The notes beneath the pieces were generated by a model. That model saw only the letters and a list, made by a program, of their open reading frames with translations, made no database searches and was not told where the DNA came from. A stretch of 64,000 nt of DNA. It comes from Solimicrobium silvestre (GTDB lineage: Bacteria > Pseudomonadota > Gammaproteobacteria > Burkholderiales > Burkholderiaceae_D). The stretch covers positions 1 to 64,000 of the forward strand of contig NZ_PUGF01000005.1 of NCBI RefSeq assembly GCF_002976435.1, given 5' to 3'. Positions 36,698 through 45,246 of the stretch are shown one piece after another. The position numbers were made by a program, and so were the translations under genes. Positions within the stretch are counted from its first letter, which is position 1, and every line of letters starts with the position of its first letter.

Positions 36698-37711
36698 TCA
36701 CTCATAAATAAGAGTAAAAGTCATGGCGCTATTGGCAATGCCGGCAGCTACTTTTGCAGCAGTCTGTATATATCTGGCATTAAAAGGAATCGTATAGCTT
36801 CCCCCTGTTGTTATATTTCCAAACGCATGAGGAACGCCAAATTCTTGTACCGCTTCGTTGCCGTCTGCGCTTCGTATCTGGATACCGACACCAGTCGCGG
36901 CAGGCTTTGCACCACCCGAGTCCAGAGCAAGAATTCCATTTTTAGAATCCAATGCTGGCTTTAAAGGATCGAACTGATACTTAACTGACGTATTAGGGCC
37001 AGCTATGCAATTATTAAGTCGAATCTCAAATGGAACCGGACTGAGCCTGCTACCAACGCCATCAAACATTTGTAGCGTATTCGTTTTTCCCATTGGAACG
37101 GTGACATTCGGCATAGAGCAGCTCACCGTTGTGACAGTCAGGCCTGTTATTGTTAATTTTGACTCAGGGCTAGTCCACCACCCATCGTTATTATATAAAG
37201 GAGCAGTAATAGATGTTTTGGATGCAACGGTACCTGAATCGGTCGTTGGTGCGATCTTATAAAATGTAAGAAGAAATTGCCCTTTAATAGGCTGCACTGG
37301 AAACAAACCCTTTGCTCTACAAAGAACCGTGTATGGCCAGTTGTTGGACTCCCTTCCTGCATAATCGATCTTGCCATCACAATTACCAATTGACTTCATG
37401 CCGACTGAATAACCGATACCCTTAATACCACTATTGAAAATTAGCCGACCATTAATTCTTTTGCCAGTGGAGTCGTAGGAACTGATCGTAATCGCTTGAT
37501 TAAATTGCGATGTATCTGAGCAGGAATAAAGGTCATATGTTCCCGCTGCCCCTATCGGTGTGTTAATAGGATGGTCTTGTGCCACGGATAAGCTGATTGG
37601 CATATTGAACGTATTCTGTGTTACGGTGCACCCCCTATCAGCCTGAGCGTTTGATACGTAAAATAACAAGGTACATAAAGTAAAATTTAAAACAGCCGAG
37701 AATTTAATCAT
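36698..37711 (-). CDS. Fimbrial tip adhesin-like protein A
   Basis: The 337-residue paralogue of adhesin B lies directly after the usher. It has a signal peptide (cut near AQA-DRGC), an N-terminal putative binding domain and a C-terminal pilin domain nearly identical to that of B (about ten changes in 152 residues). The ending TFTLIYE is the same. The signal-peptide region is also alike (MIKFSAVLNFTLC / MIKLPAVLNFILC). A and B would compete for the same usher and chaperone. The specificity of either head cannot be read from sequence. Confidence 0.82.
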   Translation of the reverse strand: MIKFSAVLNFTLCTLLFYVSNAQADRGCTVTQNTFNMPISLSVAQDHPINTPIGAAGTYDLYSCSDTSQFNQAITISSYDSTGKRINGRLIFNSGIKGIGYSVGMKSIGNCDGKIDYAGRESNNWPYTVLCRAKGLFPVQPIKGQFLLTFYKIAPTTDSGTVASKTSITAPLYNNDGWWTSPESKLTITGLTVTTVSCSMPNVTVPMGKTNTLQMFDGVGSRLSPVPFEIRLNNCIAGPNTSVKYQFDPLKPALDSKNGILALDSGGAKPAATGVGIQIRSADGNEAVQEFGVPHAFGNITTGGSYTIPFNARYIQTAAKVAAGIANSAMTFTLIYE

Positions 37712-37979
37712 TATTCATTCCATCTTTGACAAGCTCAGCACAAAGCCTGTTGTCAACGGCTTGCACTTTCTGAGATAAGCTCCGCATTGTATGGCCACCT
37801 GTGTGATGGCCTGAAGTGGGGATAAGCAGCATTGCTGCATTGAGTCGTAGTGCTGAATGATGTTGCGGGCACCAATTTGACCGGTCTTTAGTTAAGTGCG
37901 TCATATGCTTCCTTAGTGTTTTTTTAGGGAGACATAGCCAGCCCTAAAACTTGTGTTGTGATTATTCTTGTTTAGCGAC

Positions 37980-40709
37980 TTATGCAGCGGGCACACAAGC
38001 TGCGTTCAATCTAAACAACGGCTCATTCGTTTTTTTCTGATCGGTTAAGTCGTAAGGGATGGTGCATTGCAGCTCGTTGTCATTGCCCCATTTGACGGTC
38101 AGCAAACCTTGGTCGTTCGCGGCACGGGCATATATTTTTCCACCTTGCCCTACCATCCCAACGTTGGCGCCATCACTAGCGTAAACATTTGAACCCAATG
38201 GCAGCAGTTTGCCATCTGGTAGCGTAGTTTTTATTAGCACCGCGCGCCCGAGTGTGGTCTCAAATTTAAATTTAACCGAAGCGCCTGCGTAAGGAGCTGC
38301 CCGCAACTGATTGCCAGCTAGTTCCGCATTAGAATTAATGCCATCTGAATCCAGGCTGACTTCGTTATAACGATATGGCGTTAAATAAGGAATGACCGCA
38401 TAGCCAGAACTGTCGATCCGCGCACCCATTCCATTACGTACCAAGGCACCTTCTGCACCTTTTGCTTCAATTAATCCAAACGTATCACCAACATACGGCC
38501 CCATGGTTAAGCCGCCGGAATGTGCTACCAATGCGCCGCGCATATTAGCGCCTGCCTGCCAATAATCTTTACCCGTCGAATAACTTGCACCAACAGTTGC
38601 GGCAGAAAATTGCTTTTGCACGTTAGCGTTGGCGCTGACGCTGGAACCTTGTTGATACGCGGTGGAAAGTCCATAGCTAGTTGTTTGATCTTCGCCGATA
38701 GTGCCAGAAAGGGAAGTTTGATAACTGTTTTTTCCGCCGCTCTGACTGGTAACCGAGCTAGAAAGCGATGATGTATTTGCCCCTGTTCCCAAAGGAACAG
38801 AAACCGATAGCGTGACCATGTTTGTGGTGGCATTATTTTGCAAGCCGTTATTAAAACCTGGTTGTCCATTAATTGAATTGAGTAACAAACCTGTTTGCTG
38901 TCTTGAGACAGACAGGTTGTAGTTAATTGAGCGATAGTTATTGCTATAGCCCAATTGAAACTGGGTATCATTTTCTTTGCCGGCGTAGTAATCATTCATC
39001 GCGGCGGAGACATAGAACTGTCCATAGCGGCCTAAGTTCTGGTTAAGGTTAACCACAAATTGGTTACGTTGCTGATAGGTAGCAGAAGACCAGATTTGCC
39101 CTGTTTGTGCTGCACTACGTACGCCTAACGCATCCACCAAATCACGGTATCCGCCAGTAGAATAGCGATAACCTGCCAATGACAGCGTGGTGGAAGTTGG
39201 TTGATAGGTATAGCTATACGTTGTTGCCAGCCGCCAGCCTTTTAACTTTTCGTTGTTGATATCTTTGCTCATTGAGTAGATGGTATTCAAGCCCAATGCA
39301 CCAACTGGGGTTCCCATTACAGCGCCCGCCAAAACAGATTGATAATCGGCGGCCAATCGCACTCCCACATTACCGGTGAGGGAATTGGTGAGCCCGCGCT
39401 GATAGGTTGCATCAGCAAAGAAAGGTTGCATGTTGGCGACTTGGTTAACCTGCCCAAACGAAACTGCATAACGTGATGCACCAGGGCGCATGGATTCCGG
39501 TACAGCTGAAAACGGCACTGTAAAATGGGCGACCCGACCATCGGCTTCGGTCACTTCTACCTGCAAATCACCTTGATAACTGGTTGGGTACAGATCTTCA
39601 ATAATGAATGGTCCAGGCGCAACCGTGGTTTGATAAATTTCATGTCCTGCCTGACGTATAACCACTTTGGCATTCGTCAAGGCGATGCCGCGTACAATCG
39701 GCGCATATCCGTTCATTGAGTCAGGCAACATCCTGTCATCGGTAGCGATGGAAATACCGCGAAATCCAACACTGCTAAATAAATTTCCGCCAGTGTAGTT
39801 TTGACCAATAGTCAACTCGCTTTGCCAGTTCGGTAATGAACGCTGCGCATAAGTACGGGAGCTATTCCAGTGCGCGGTACTATTAGGTGCATTGGAACTT
39901 TTTTGGTAATTATAATTACCTTGATAGCGCAAACGCCACATGCCTAAATTGATGCCCGAGTTTACGCCTAGGTAAGCAGAATCATTATTATTACTCTGCG
40001 TATCATATCGATAGTAGTTACTGTCATAGTTGAAAAATGCCATTGTTTCACCGGCATCGAGATTTTCCGGATTGACATAACCGCGTGGGTTACGAATCAT
40101 CAAGGCTTGCGGAACGGTGATATTCAAACGTAAACTACTCATCAAAAAAGTGCTGGTAGCGCCACTAATGCGTTGCTCAACTGGGTAGCACTTGGCCGGT
40201 TCTTTAATTGCGGTACTGGTCTTTGTTTGATCATTAACGGTGGTCGTTGTGGTTACCGTGGTGGTGCTGGTAATTTGTGAAATATTTTCTGGCTTAACAC
40301 CCGAGTCGATCAGAAGTTGATCATCCAAACACGGATATACCTTACCCTGATCTCCCACTAAAAATTCCACCGTTTTTCTGACGCTCAATACGTTGTTAAC
40401 ATAGATGTCGACCAGATAATTTCCTGGGTCAATTATGTTAGGTCGGTTAAAGCGCTCAAGACTCGCGCCTGACAATGAACCACCTACTAATAGATTACTG
40501 TTGAAATTGTAAGCGGCAGCTGTAGTAGCTACCGCCACTTGCATAGGCGCGGCAAACTCTTGTGACGCAACTTCTGTTGCGGCCTCAATCATTGCATCAG
40601 CTGGCAGTGCTGACAACAAACCCATCACTAAAAGCGATGCCGGTATAGTTTTTTGAGATTTAGCATTATGCATACTCAAAAAAGAATTGCTGAGTTTGTT
40701 CGCGTTCAT
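37980..40709 (-). CDS. Fimbrial outer-membrane usher (FimD/PapC family)
   Basis: The usher is the outer-membrane pore that takes chaperone-subunit complexes and polymerises the fimbria. The 909-residue precursor has a signal peptide (about 1-40), an N-terminal PapC_N domain (YNFNSNLLVGGSLSGASLERF, YLVDIYVN), a 24-strand barrel with a plug, and two C-terminal domains. Conserved blocks include RGIALTNAKVVIRQAGHEIY and PGPFIIEDLYP of the plug region, and the final YDLTDQ with paired cysteines. Length fits the family. The chaperone gene is 26 bases upstream; adhesin A follows after 268 bases. Confidence 0.92.
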   Translation of the reverse strand: MNANKLSNSFLSMHNAKSQKTIPASLLVMGLLSALPADAMIEAATEVASQEFAAPMQVAVATTAAAYNFNSNLLVGGSLSGASLERFNRPNIIDPGNYLVDIYVNNVLSVRKTVEFLVGDQGKVYPCLDDQLLIDSGVKPENISQITSTTTVTTTTTVNDQTKTSTAIKEPAKCYPVEQRISGATSTFLMSSLRLNITVPQALMIRNPRGYVNPENLDAGETMAFFNYDSNYYRYDTQSNNNDSAYLGVNSGINLGMWRLRYQGNYNYQKSSNAPNSTAHWNSSRTYAQRSLPNWQSELTIGQNYTGGNLFSSVGFRGISIATDDRMLPDSMNGYAPIVRGIALTNAKVVIRQAGHEIYQTTVAPGPFIIEDLYPTSYQGDLQVEVTEADGRVAHFTVPFSAVPESMRPGASRYAVSFGQVNQVANMQPFFADATYQRGLTNSLTGNVGVRLAADYQSVLAGAVMGTPVGALGLNTIYSMSKDINNEKLKGWRLATTYSYTYQPTSTTLSLAGYRYSTGGYRDLVDALGVRSAAQTGQIWSSATYQQRNQFVVNLNQNLGRYGQFYVSAAMNDYYAGKENDTQFQLGYSNNYRSINYNLSVSRQQTGLLLNSINGQPGFNNGLQNNATTNMVTLSVSVPLGTGANTSSLSSSVTSQSGGKNSYQTSLSGTIGEDQTTSYGLSTAYQQGSSVSANANVQKQFSAATVGASYSTGKDYWQAGANMRGALVAHSGGLTMGPYVGDTFGLIEAKGAEGALVRNGMGARIDSSGYAVIPYLTPYRYNEVSLDSDGINSNAELAGNQLRAAPYAGASVKFKFETTLGRAVLIKTTLPDGKLLPLGSNVYASDGANVGMVGQGGKIYARAANDQGLLTVKWGNDNELQCTIPYDLTDQKKTNEPLFRLNAACVPAA

Positions 40710-40735
40710 TTATGCACCTTTCGTTAAGAATATGT

Positions 40736-41494
40736 TTACTTGTCTGTAACTGGGGTGTCAGGATTAAACTTATATTCCCCTTGCCCTGTACCGCCGTAGT
40801 CATTAATAAAGCTGTAGTTGACAGTCATTGGTAACTGCATCGGGTGACCAGGATTTTTAATTACCCAATCCGCCTTTGAGTACGGCGCTACCATGCTGGG
40901 CTCGAACGGAAATTCTTGGGCATTGCTGACGACTTTGGCGTTGACTAGAGAAATGTGATAGCCCGATTTGTTCTCTGCCGTAACCCGCCAATCAGCGCCT
41001 TCTTGTTGCACGCTAAAACTGAATTGATCGGTTGCGCGTTCTATGCCGCCTTTGATGGTAGTCGGCCGATAAAATAGCTTGATCCGATTGCGCAGCATGA
41101 CGATCATTTGATTTTGATCGGCACTGTTTGCATCTAAGGAGGGGATTTGTACGGTATTTAAATAAAAGACCGATTCACGGTCTTGCGGCAAACCTTCACC
41201 AATAAATACCAGGCGTATTGTTTGACCTTCGTTCGGCTCAATCCGGAATAAAGGTGGTGTCACCAGAAATGGCGCTTCTGCAGTTTCAGGAGTAGATTTG
41301 TCGTCACCGCTATCAATCCATACTTGCATGACACTAGGTAAACTATCCTGATTAGTCAGTTGAATACTTTTTTCGCGTGCATTGGCAGGGTAAATCACGC
41401 GGGTGTTAGTCATTACCACACTAGCCAAAGCCGGAGCCATAGTGAGGACGCTAAGAAATAGTGCCGAGCCGATTATTTTCCAATTTTTTCTCAT
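40736..41494 (-). CDS. Periplasmic fimbrial chaperone (FimC/PapD family)
   Basis: The chaperone lends a beta-strand to each pilin subunit and delivers it to the usher. The 252-residue precursor has a signal peptide (APALA-SV). It shows two Ig-like domains with the subunit-binding TRVIYPANAREKSIQL (the Arg of the family) and the conserved FRIEPNEGQTIRLVF. RESVFYLNTVQIPS and RIKLFYRP are also typical. It starts 315 bases after fimA, with a strong hairpin between them, and 26 bases before the usher. Confidence 0.92.
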   Translation of the reverse strand: MRKNWKIIGSALFLSVLTMAPALASVVMTNTRVIYPANAREKSIQLTNQDSLPSVMQVWIDSGDDKSTPETAEAPFLVTPPLFRIEPNEGQTIRLVFIGEGLPQDRESVFYLNTVQIPSLDANSADQNQMIVMLRNRIKLFYRPTTIKGGIERATDQFSFSVQQEGADWRVTAENKSGYHISLVNAKVVSNAQEFPFEPSMVAPYSKADWVIKNPGHPMQLPMTVNYSFINDYGGTGQGEYKFNPDTPVTDK

Positions 41495-41730
41495 GATGCT
41501 TTCCCTTCGAACGATTTATTTACGTTATTTTTTCTGTTCCAGATTTAAAAATTAAATGTTCAACTGTCTTCCCACTACATCTTCAACCTTTACCCTTGCC
41601 TCACTAGTCAACTTAAAAAATAGCTACTTCGTAATCTAAGTAAATAAGCAAACTTAAATCCTTAGTCGTGACATGGTTCGGGGGCTGGATGACTTGTTAA
41701 ATGAGGGAGTTACTGAAGAGTTTTGACAGG
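41495..41730. other. fimA-chaperone spacer
   Basis: Between the chaperone start and the fimA stop lie about 315 bases without a gene. The part nearest the chaperone is AT-rich and shows no convincing promoter; the part nearest fimA carries the hairpin at 41731-41769. Confidence 0.35.
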
Positions 41731-41769
41731 GGCTTGTTCTGGAGGGCAGAGAGCCCTCCAGAACAAGCC
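41731..41769 (-). promoter_or_regulatory. 17-bp perfect hairpin between fimA and the chaperone gene
   Basis: ggcttgttctggagggc (41731-41747) pairs perfectly with gccctccagaacaagcc (41753-41769) around a 5-base loop. It lies 40 bases after the fimA stop in the fimA transcript. No U-tract follows on the minus strand, so it is better read as an mRNA-stabilising or attenuating structure than as a full terminator. Such structures keep the major pilin in excess. Confidence 0.7.
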
Positions 41770-41809
41770 GATTTATACTAACAGTGCAGCAGATCTGGAC
41801 AACTAAGTA

Positions 41810-42343
41810 TTAAGGGTAAGCGACTGAATATTGCACACTACCGATAACTGAGCCTGGTGCCACTGCATCTGTTCCTTCAGCGATATAACGAACACCAAAG
41901 TTATGCGTAGCTGTGGTTTCACCCTTTGGCAATACCAAACCAGTTGCTGTGTAGCCGCCAGTTAGGTTGTAGCCAGTTGTTCCTGTGCCATCCAGCAATT
42001 GCAAGCTAACACCTTTCGCCTTGCCGGTATTCAGCAAATTACCACCCGAGGTGACATTATTGCCAACAAATGTAGTATTGATTGCCTGATCGGCCGTAGT
42101 TGGTGCGGTACAGCCAGTAACGCCAATTGCAAAGGTCGTTGTAGGCCCAAATTTACCTTTTTCGTTCAATGCTGCTGTGGAGATAGTTGGAATGAGTACG
42201 GTAGGGTTTGCACTTACACCATTAATGGCGACGGAGCAGGTGGATGCGTTAATTTCACCTTGAAATGTAATGGTATTGGCGCCTTGTGCAAACGCAAAAG
42301 CTGGGGCAATAGCTAATAGAAATGCTGTGTATTTCAAGTTCAT
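41810..42343 (-). CDS. Major fimbrial subunit (FimA-type pilin)
   Basis: The 177-residue precursor begins at the ATG at 42343 with an AGGGAA ribosome site; a longer frame to 42382 is not supported. It has a signal peptide (AFAFA-QGA). The pilin domain starts at NTITFQGEINASTCSV, with the first cysteine of the family disulphide, and the second cysteine in IGVTGCTAPT. The C-terminal VQYSVAYP has the penultimate-aromatic subunit tail. It is the first gene of the fim operon and probably forms the shaft. Confidence 0.88.
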   Translation of the reverse strand: MNLKYTAFLLAIAPAFAFAQGANTITFQGEINASTCSVAINGVSANPTVLIPTISTAALNEKGKFGPTTTFAIGVTGCTAPTTADQAINTTFVGNNVTSGGNLLNTGKAKGVSLQLLDGTGTTGYNLTGGYTATGLVLPKGETTATHNFGVRYIAEGTDAVAPGSVIGSVQYSVAYP

Positions 42344-42444
42344 GATATTTTCCCTAAGAAAAAATGCGGATTTAAAAAACAAATGGATCTTATGGGTAGT
42401 TAGATTACCTTCCCATTCAATCCATGATGATATTTTACTATTGA

Positions 42445-42473
42445 ATTATATAAATATCTAGTTTATTTATTAA
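42445..42473 (-). promoter_or_regulatory. Predicted fimA promoter
   Basis: On the minus strand a perfect TATAAT (plus-strand 42445-42450) is preceded after 17 bases by TTAATA (42468-42473). Transcription would begin about 95 bases before the fimA ATG. The area is strongly AT-rich, so other boxes are possible. No invertible element or recombinase gene is seen nearby. Confidence 0.4.
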
Positions 42474-42488
42474 TTAATGTGTTAAAAA

Positions 42489-42652
42489 TTGTTAATTAAG
42501 CTAGATAGCTTATGATTCTTTTGTGTGTTCTGTCGCGCTGTTCAACGCAATAAAAGGAGGATTTTTTGAAGTATTGCATGGCTATTTTTTAGTTATTTTA
42601 TCCATGAAATATAAGCGTGCTGATTAATATATCCGCCTTCGGGCGGTTTTTA
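42489..42652 (+). ncRNA. Orphan promoter-to-terminator unit, candidate small RNA or micro-peptide
   Basis: TTGTTA (42489-42494) and TATGAT (42511-42516) are 16 bases apart. A strong Shine-Dalgarno AAAGGAGG ends at 42560, five bases before TTG at 42566, which opens an 8-codon frame (MKYCMAIF, stop 42590-42592). An intrinsic terminator follows: ccgcc-TTCG-ggcgg (42633-42646) and a T run. No plus-strand gene lies upstream, so the terminator must serve something that starts here. A transcript of about 130 bases is predicted. Confidence 0.4.
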
Positions 42653-42690
42653 TTGCCTAAATAGTGTTGAACAAGTCGGCTTAAAAATAA

Positions 42691-42719
42691 TCTAGACAAA
42701 TATATCTAGATAATATATT
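42691..42719 (+). promoter_or_regulatory. Predicted BlaI-type operator and promoter
   Basis: TCTAGA occurs twice, at 42691-42696 and within the perfect palindrome tatctagata (42703-42712). They overlap a possible -35 TAGACA (42692-42697) and -10 TATATT (42714-42719), 16 bases apart. The position just before the repressor gene points to autorepression by it. The motif differs from the classic TACA/TGTA operator of BlaI. Confidence 0.5.
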
Positions 42720-42754
42720 CTACTTTCATCGGCTGGCATTCAAGGAGGTTCACA

Positions 42755-43138
42755 ATGACGAAAAATATCCCCATACCCAAACCAACCACGGTTGAAATGA
42801 ATGTATTACGCTTGGTTTGGCAACTAGGTCCATCCACGGCCAAGCAAGTGCTGCAAGAGGCAGTAAAGGAGCGCCCCGAAATTACTTACGCCACAATTTT
42901 GCGGGTGCTGCAAATTATGCATAGCAAAGGATTGTTGATTCGTGATGAAAGTCAACGCTCACATATCTATGCCCCAGCGCAACCGCAAGATGCGTTGCAA
43001 TCCAATTTAGTTAAAGATTTGATCCAAAAAGTTTTTGCTGGTTCAGGAAAAGCCTTGGTGATGGAGGCATTGCGCACACATGTCAGCAAGAAAGAGCGAG
43101 ATGAAATTGAAGCATTACTTAGAGAGGATAAAAAATGA
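42755..43138 (+). CDS. BlaI/MecI-family transcriptional repressor
   Basis: The 127-residue winged-helix protein has the BlaI layout: TTVEMNVLRLVWQLGPSTAKQV at the N-terminus, then the recognition helix in TYATILRVLQIMHSKGLL, and a C-terminal dimerisation part (about 80-127). BlaI-type repressors are cleaved or released after a signal from a membrane M56 peptidase, here encoded by the next gene. An AAGGAGG site lies before the ATG. The stop overlaps the next ATG by four bases, so repressor and peptidase are made together. Confidence 0.92.
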   Translation: MTKNIPIPKPTTVEMNVLRLVWQLGPSTAKQVLQEAVKERPEITYATILRVLQIMHSKGLLIRDESQRSHIYAPAQPQDALQSNLVKDLIQKVFAGSGKALVMEALRTHVSKKERDEIEALLREDKK

Positions 43139-44424
43139 ACAGCGCATTTAATTACACGTTAAATCAACTGGTATCCGTATTAGGTTCAGCCTTAGTTAAT
43201 TTTGTATGGCAGGGAGTGCTGATTGGACTAATTACGGCGGCTCTTATGGTGTTGCTGCGAAATGCAAAGCCACAAACTCGCTATGCTATAGCTTGCGCTG
43301 CATTAGGACTTTGTATTTTATTGCCTTTGCAAGCAGTTATTTTTGATTCTGCTGATAATGCAACGATGCGCATTTTGGATGATTCGATTGGTTTAACCGC
43401 TGGCGGTGCGTTAGCTGCCGTTGATATACCCATTGTCTGGACATGGGCGCAAACGCATTTGATGGAACTAGTTAGTATTTGGGCGCTGTGTGTGGTCTTT
43501 TTTTCTATTCGATTAACCGTTGGCCTGGCGTGGGTATCACGGATTTGCGATGCTAGTCACAACACGGTTAATTCTTACTGGCAAACACGACTCAACAATC
43601 TCTCGCAACGTAGCGGTATTAAACATTTTGTGCCGTTGCATGTTGTAAATAATCTTGATACTCCGGCAGTGGCTGGTTGGTTGCGCCCCATCGTGTTAGT
43701 GCCAGCATCCCTCATTTCCGGCATGCCGCCGGAGCTTCTGGAAGCGTTGCTGGCGCATGAAGTTGCTCATATTCGCCGAATGGATTATGCGGTAAACCTA
43801 GTTCAAAGCGCAGTAGAAATTCTACTTTTCTATCATCCTGCGGTATGGTTTATCTCTGGCAAAATTAGGATTGAGCGTGAGCAAATTGCTGATGATATGG
43901 CCGCAATACTAATTGGTGAGCCACGACGTTTAGCATTTGCACTGAGTGAATTGGAGCAGCTTAAATTTTTAACGGCTCAGCTTGCTCCTGCTGCCAACGG
44001 CGGAAATTTAGTTGGACGTATTAAACGATTAATGCGCCCAGATGTGCGCACGGTTGGTTGGCAATCGTTAATTCCAGCGGTGAGTTTAGTATTAGCCAGC
44101 GTTGCATTTTATGCGAATGCTGCACCAGCTAGTGCAGCAACAAAAACAACTCGCGCTACCCTTGATTTTGAACGTTGCGATAAACCAGATTATCCCCTGC
44201 AATCTATACAGAGCAAAGAACAAGGCACTGTCAGAATATTGTTTTCGATAGATGCTAAAGGACACGTAGTTGAATCCAAAGTCACTAAATCAAGTGGTCA
44301 TTCCATGTTAGATAGCGCGGCCGTAACTGGACTGACTAAATGTTCGTTTAGGCCGGCTACTCACAACGGTAAGCCAGTAAGTGCAACGGAGATGGTGGAT
44401 TATGTGTGGACACTTCCTGATTAA
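43135..44424 (+). CDS. M56 (BlaR1-type) membrane peptidase with a C-terminal TonB-like domain
   Basis: The 429-residue protein has an M56 peptidase core with transmembrane segments near 15-40, 55-75, 105-130 and 310-330. The zinc motif is HEVAHIRRMD (His208, Glu209, His212), with a downstream Glu in IEREQIADD. After the last membrane segment a TonB C-terminal-type domain follows (about 340-429), with RCDKPDYP, GTVRILFSIDAKGHV and SFRPA. It has no penicillin-binding sensor domain, unlike BlaR1. The TonB-like part faces the periplasm and would be the sensor or partner-binding module. The M56-TonB combination is known in environmental bacteria, but its inducer is not. Confidence 0.85.
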   Translation: MNSAFNYTLNQLVSVLGSALVNFVWQGVLIGLITAALMVLLRNAKPQTRYAIACAALGLCILLPLQAVIFDSADNATMRILDDSIGLTAGGALAAVDIPIVWTWAQTHLMELVSIWALCVVFFSIRLTVGLAWVSRICDASHNTVNSYWQTRLNNLSQRSGIKHFVPLHVVNNLDTPAVAGWLRPIVLVPASLISGMPPELLEALLAHEVAHIRRMDYAVNLVQSAVEILLFYHPAVWFISGKIRIEREQIADDMAAILIGEPRRLAFALSELEQLKFLTAQLAPAANGGNLVGRIKRLMRPDVRTVGWQSLIPAVSLVLASVAFYANAAPASAATKTTRATLDFERCDKPDYPLQSIQSKEQGTVRILFSIDAKGHVVESKVTKSSGHSMLDSAAVTGLTKCSFRPATHNGKPVSATEMVDYVWTLPD

Positions 44425-44465
44425 CGCTCATTAATTTAGATAAATAAAAATCGATAAGGAAATTT

Positions 44466-45182
44466 ATGCTGAAACATTTTTTCATTTTTTGTATGCTACT
44501 AGGTAGCGCTACCATAGTTTGCGCTTCTCAGTTACCAGACTATCCGTTTATTCATTCCGTTGGTAATGCTGGTATTTATGCGCAGCCTGACATTGGAGAA
44601 ATTAGTTTTGAAATTACCGTTTCCGATGCGGAGTCTGATAAGGCAACGCAGCAAGCTGTGGCCATTAATGCCGATATTTTGGCGTTACTGGCAGCGCAAA
44701 ATATTCCGGCCGCCGATGTAGAGATTTACGAAGTTCAAAAGAAAATGCGAGCAGTAGAAGGCGTGGATGGAAAGCCTGCAACGGTGATTTGCGATATCAA
44801 GCAAAGCATAATCATTAATGTGCGGGATTTGAGCAAATGGGAAGGGCTGACTACGCCATTGCTGGGTACAAATAATCTTGGTAATTTTGATACGTCATTT
44901 GAACGGACTGATAGACATAAAATCAACGACGAGTTAATCGCTGCGGCGGTTAAGGACGCTCAACATAACGGAATGTTGATGGTGGAATCTTTTGGCAAAC
45001 ACCTTGGTGCTGCGATGGCGATTTCATCAGGAAAACTAAAGGATGTAAGTATTGCACTTGGCTTGGCAACTGGTGGACTTTCCAGTGATGATGCGCCAAA
45101 AGGTAACCCGATACGTAATTTTTTCGCACCTGCTCCACTCCGATTTACGCAAAGCGTGGATGTGCTGTTTAAAATCAAGTGA
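44466..45182 (+). CDS. SIMPL-domain (DUF541) periplasmic protein
   Basis: The 238-residue precursor has a signal peptide (IVCAS, near residue 20) and a SIMPL/DUF541 domain over most of its length. The family motif is seen as GNAGIYAQPDIGEISFEITV and the repeated DAEsDKATQQAV-type helix. The function of SIMPL proteins is unclear; they are envelope proteins linked to stress. It follows the M56-TonB gene by 41 bases and probably is the effector or target of that operon. The gene converges on the RES toxin gene. Confidence 0.82.
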   Translation: MLKHFFIFCMLLGSATIVCASQLPDYPFIHSVGNAGIYAQPDIGEISFEITVSDAESDKATQQAVAINADILALLAAQNIPAADVEIYEVQKKMRAVEGVDGKPATVICDIKQSIIINVRDLSKWEGLTTPLLGTNNLGNFDTSFERTDRHKINDELIAAAVKDAQHNGMLMVESFGKHLGAAMAISSGKLKDVSIALGLATGGLSSDDAPKGNPIRNFFAPAPLRFTQSVDVLFKIK

Positions 45183-45246
45183 GAAACCATATATTCGGTT
45201 GATGTGGCGACTTAGCGGGTATGACTTATGAAGCAATTAAAAGGCG

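Noticed and set aside
35362-36964. Two similar plus-strand frames (near 35362-35676 and 36680-36964)
   Set aside because: They are antisense to the duplicated pilin domains of the adhesins, which explains why they resemble each other.
44735-45236. Several minus-strand frames over the SIMPL gene
   Set aside because: They overlap one another and the SIMPL coding region and resemble no family; shadow frames.
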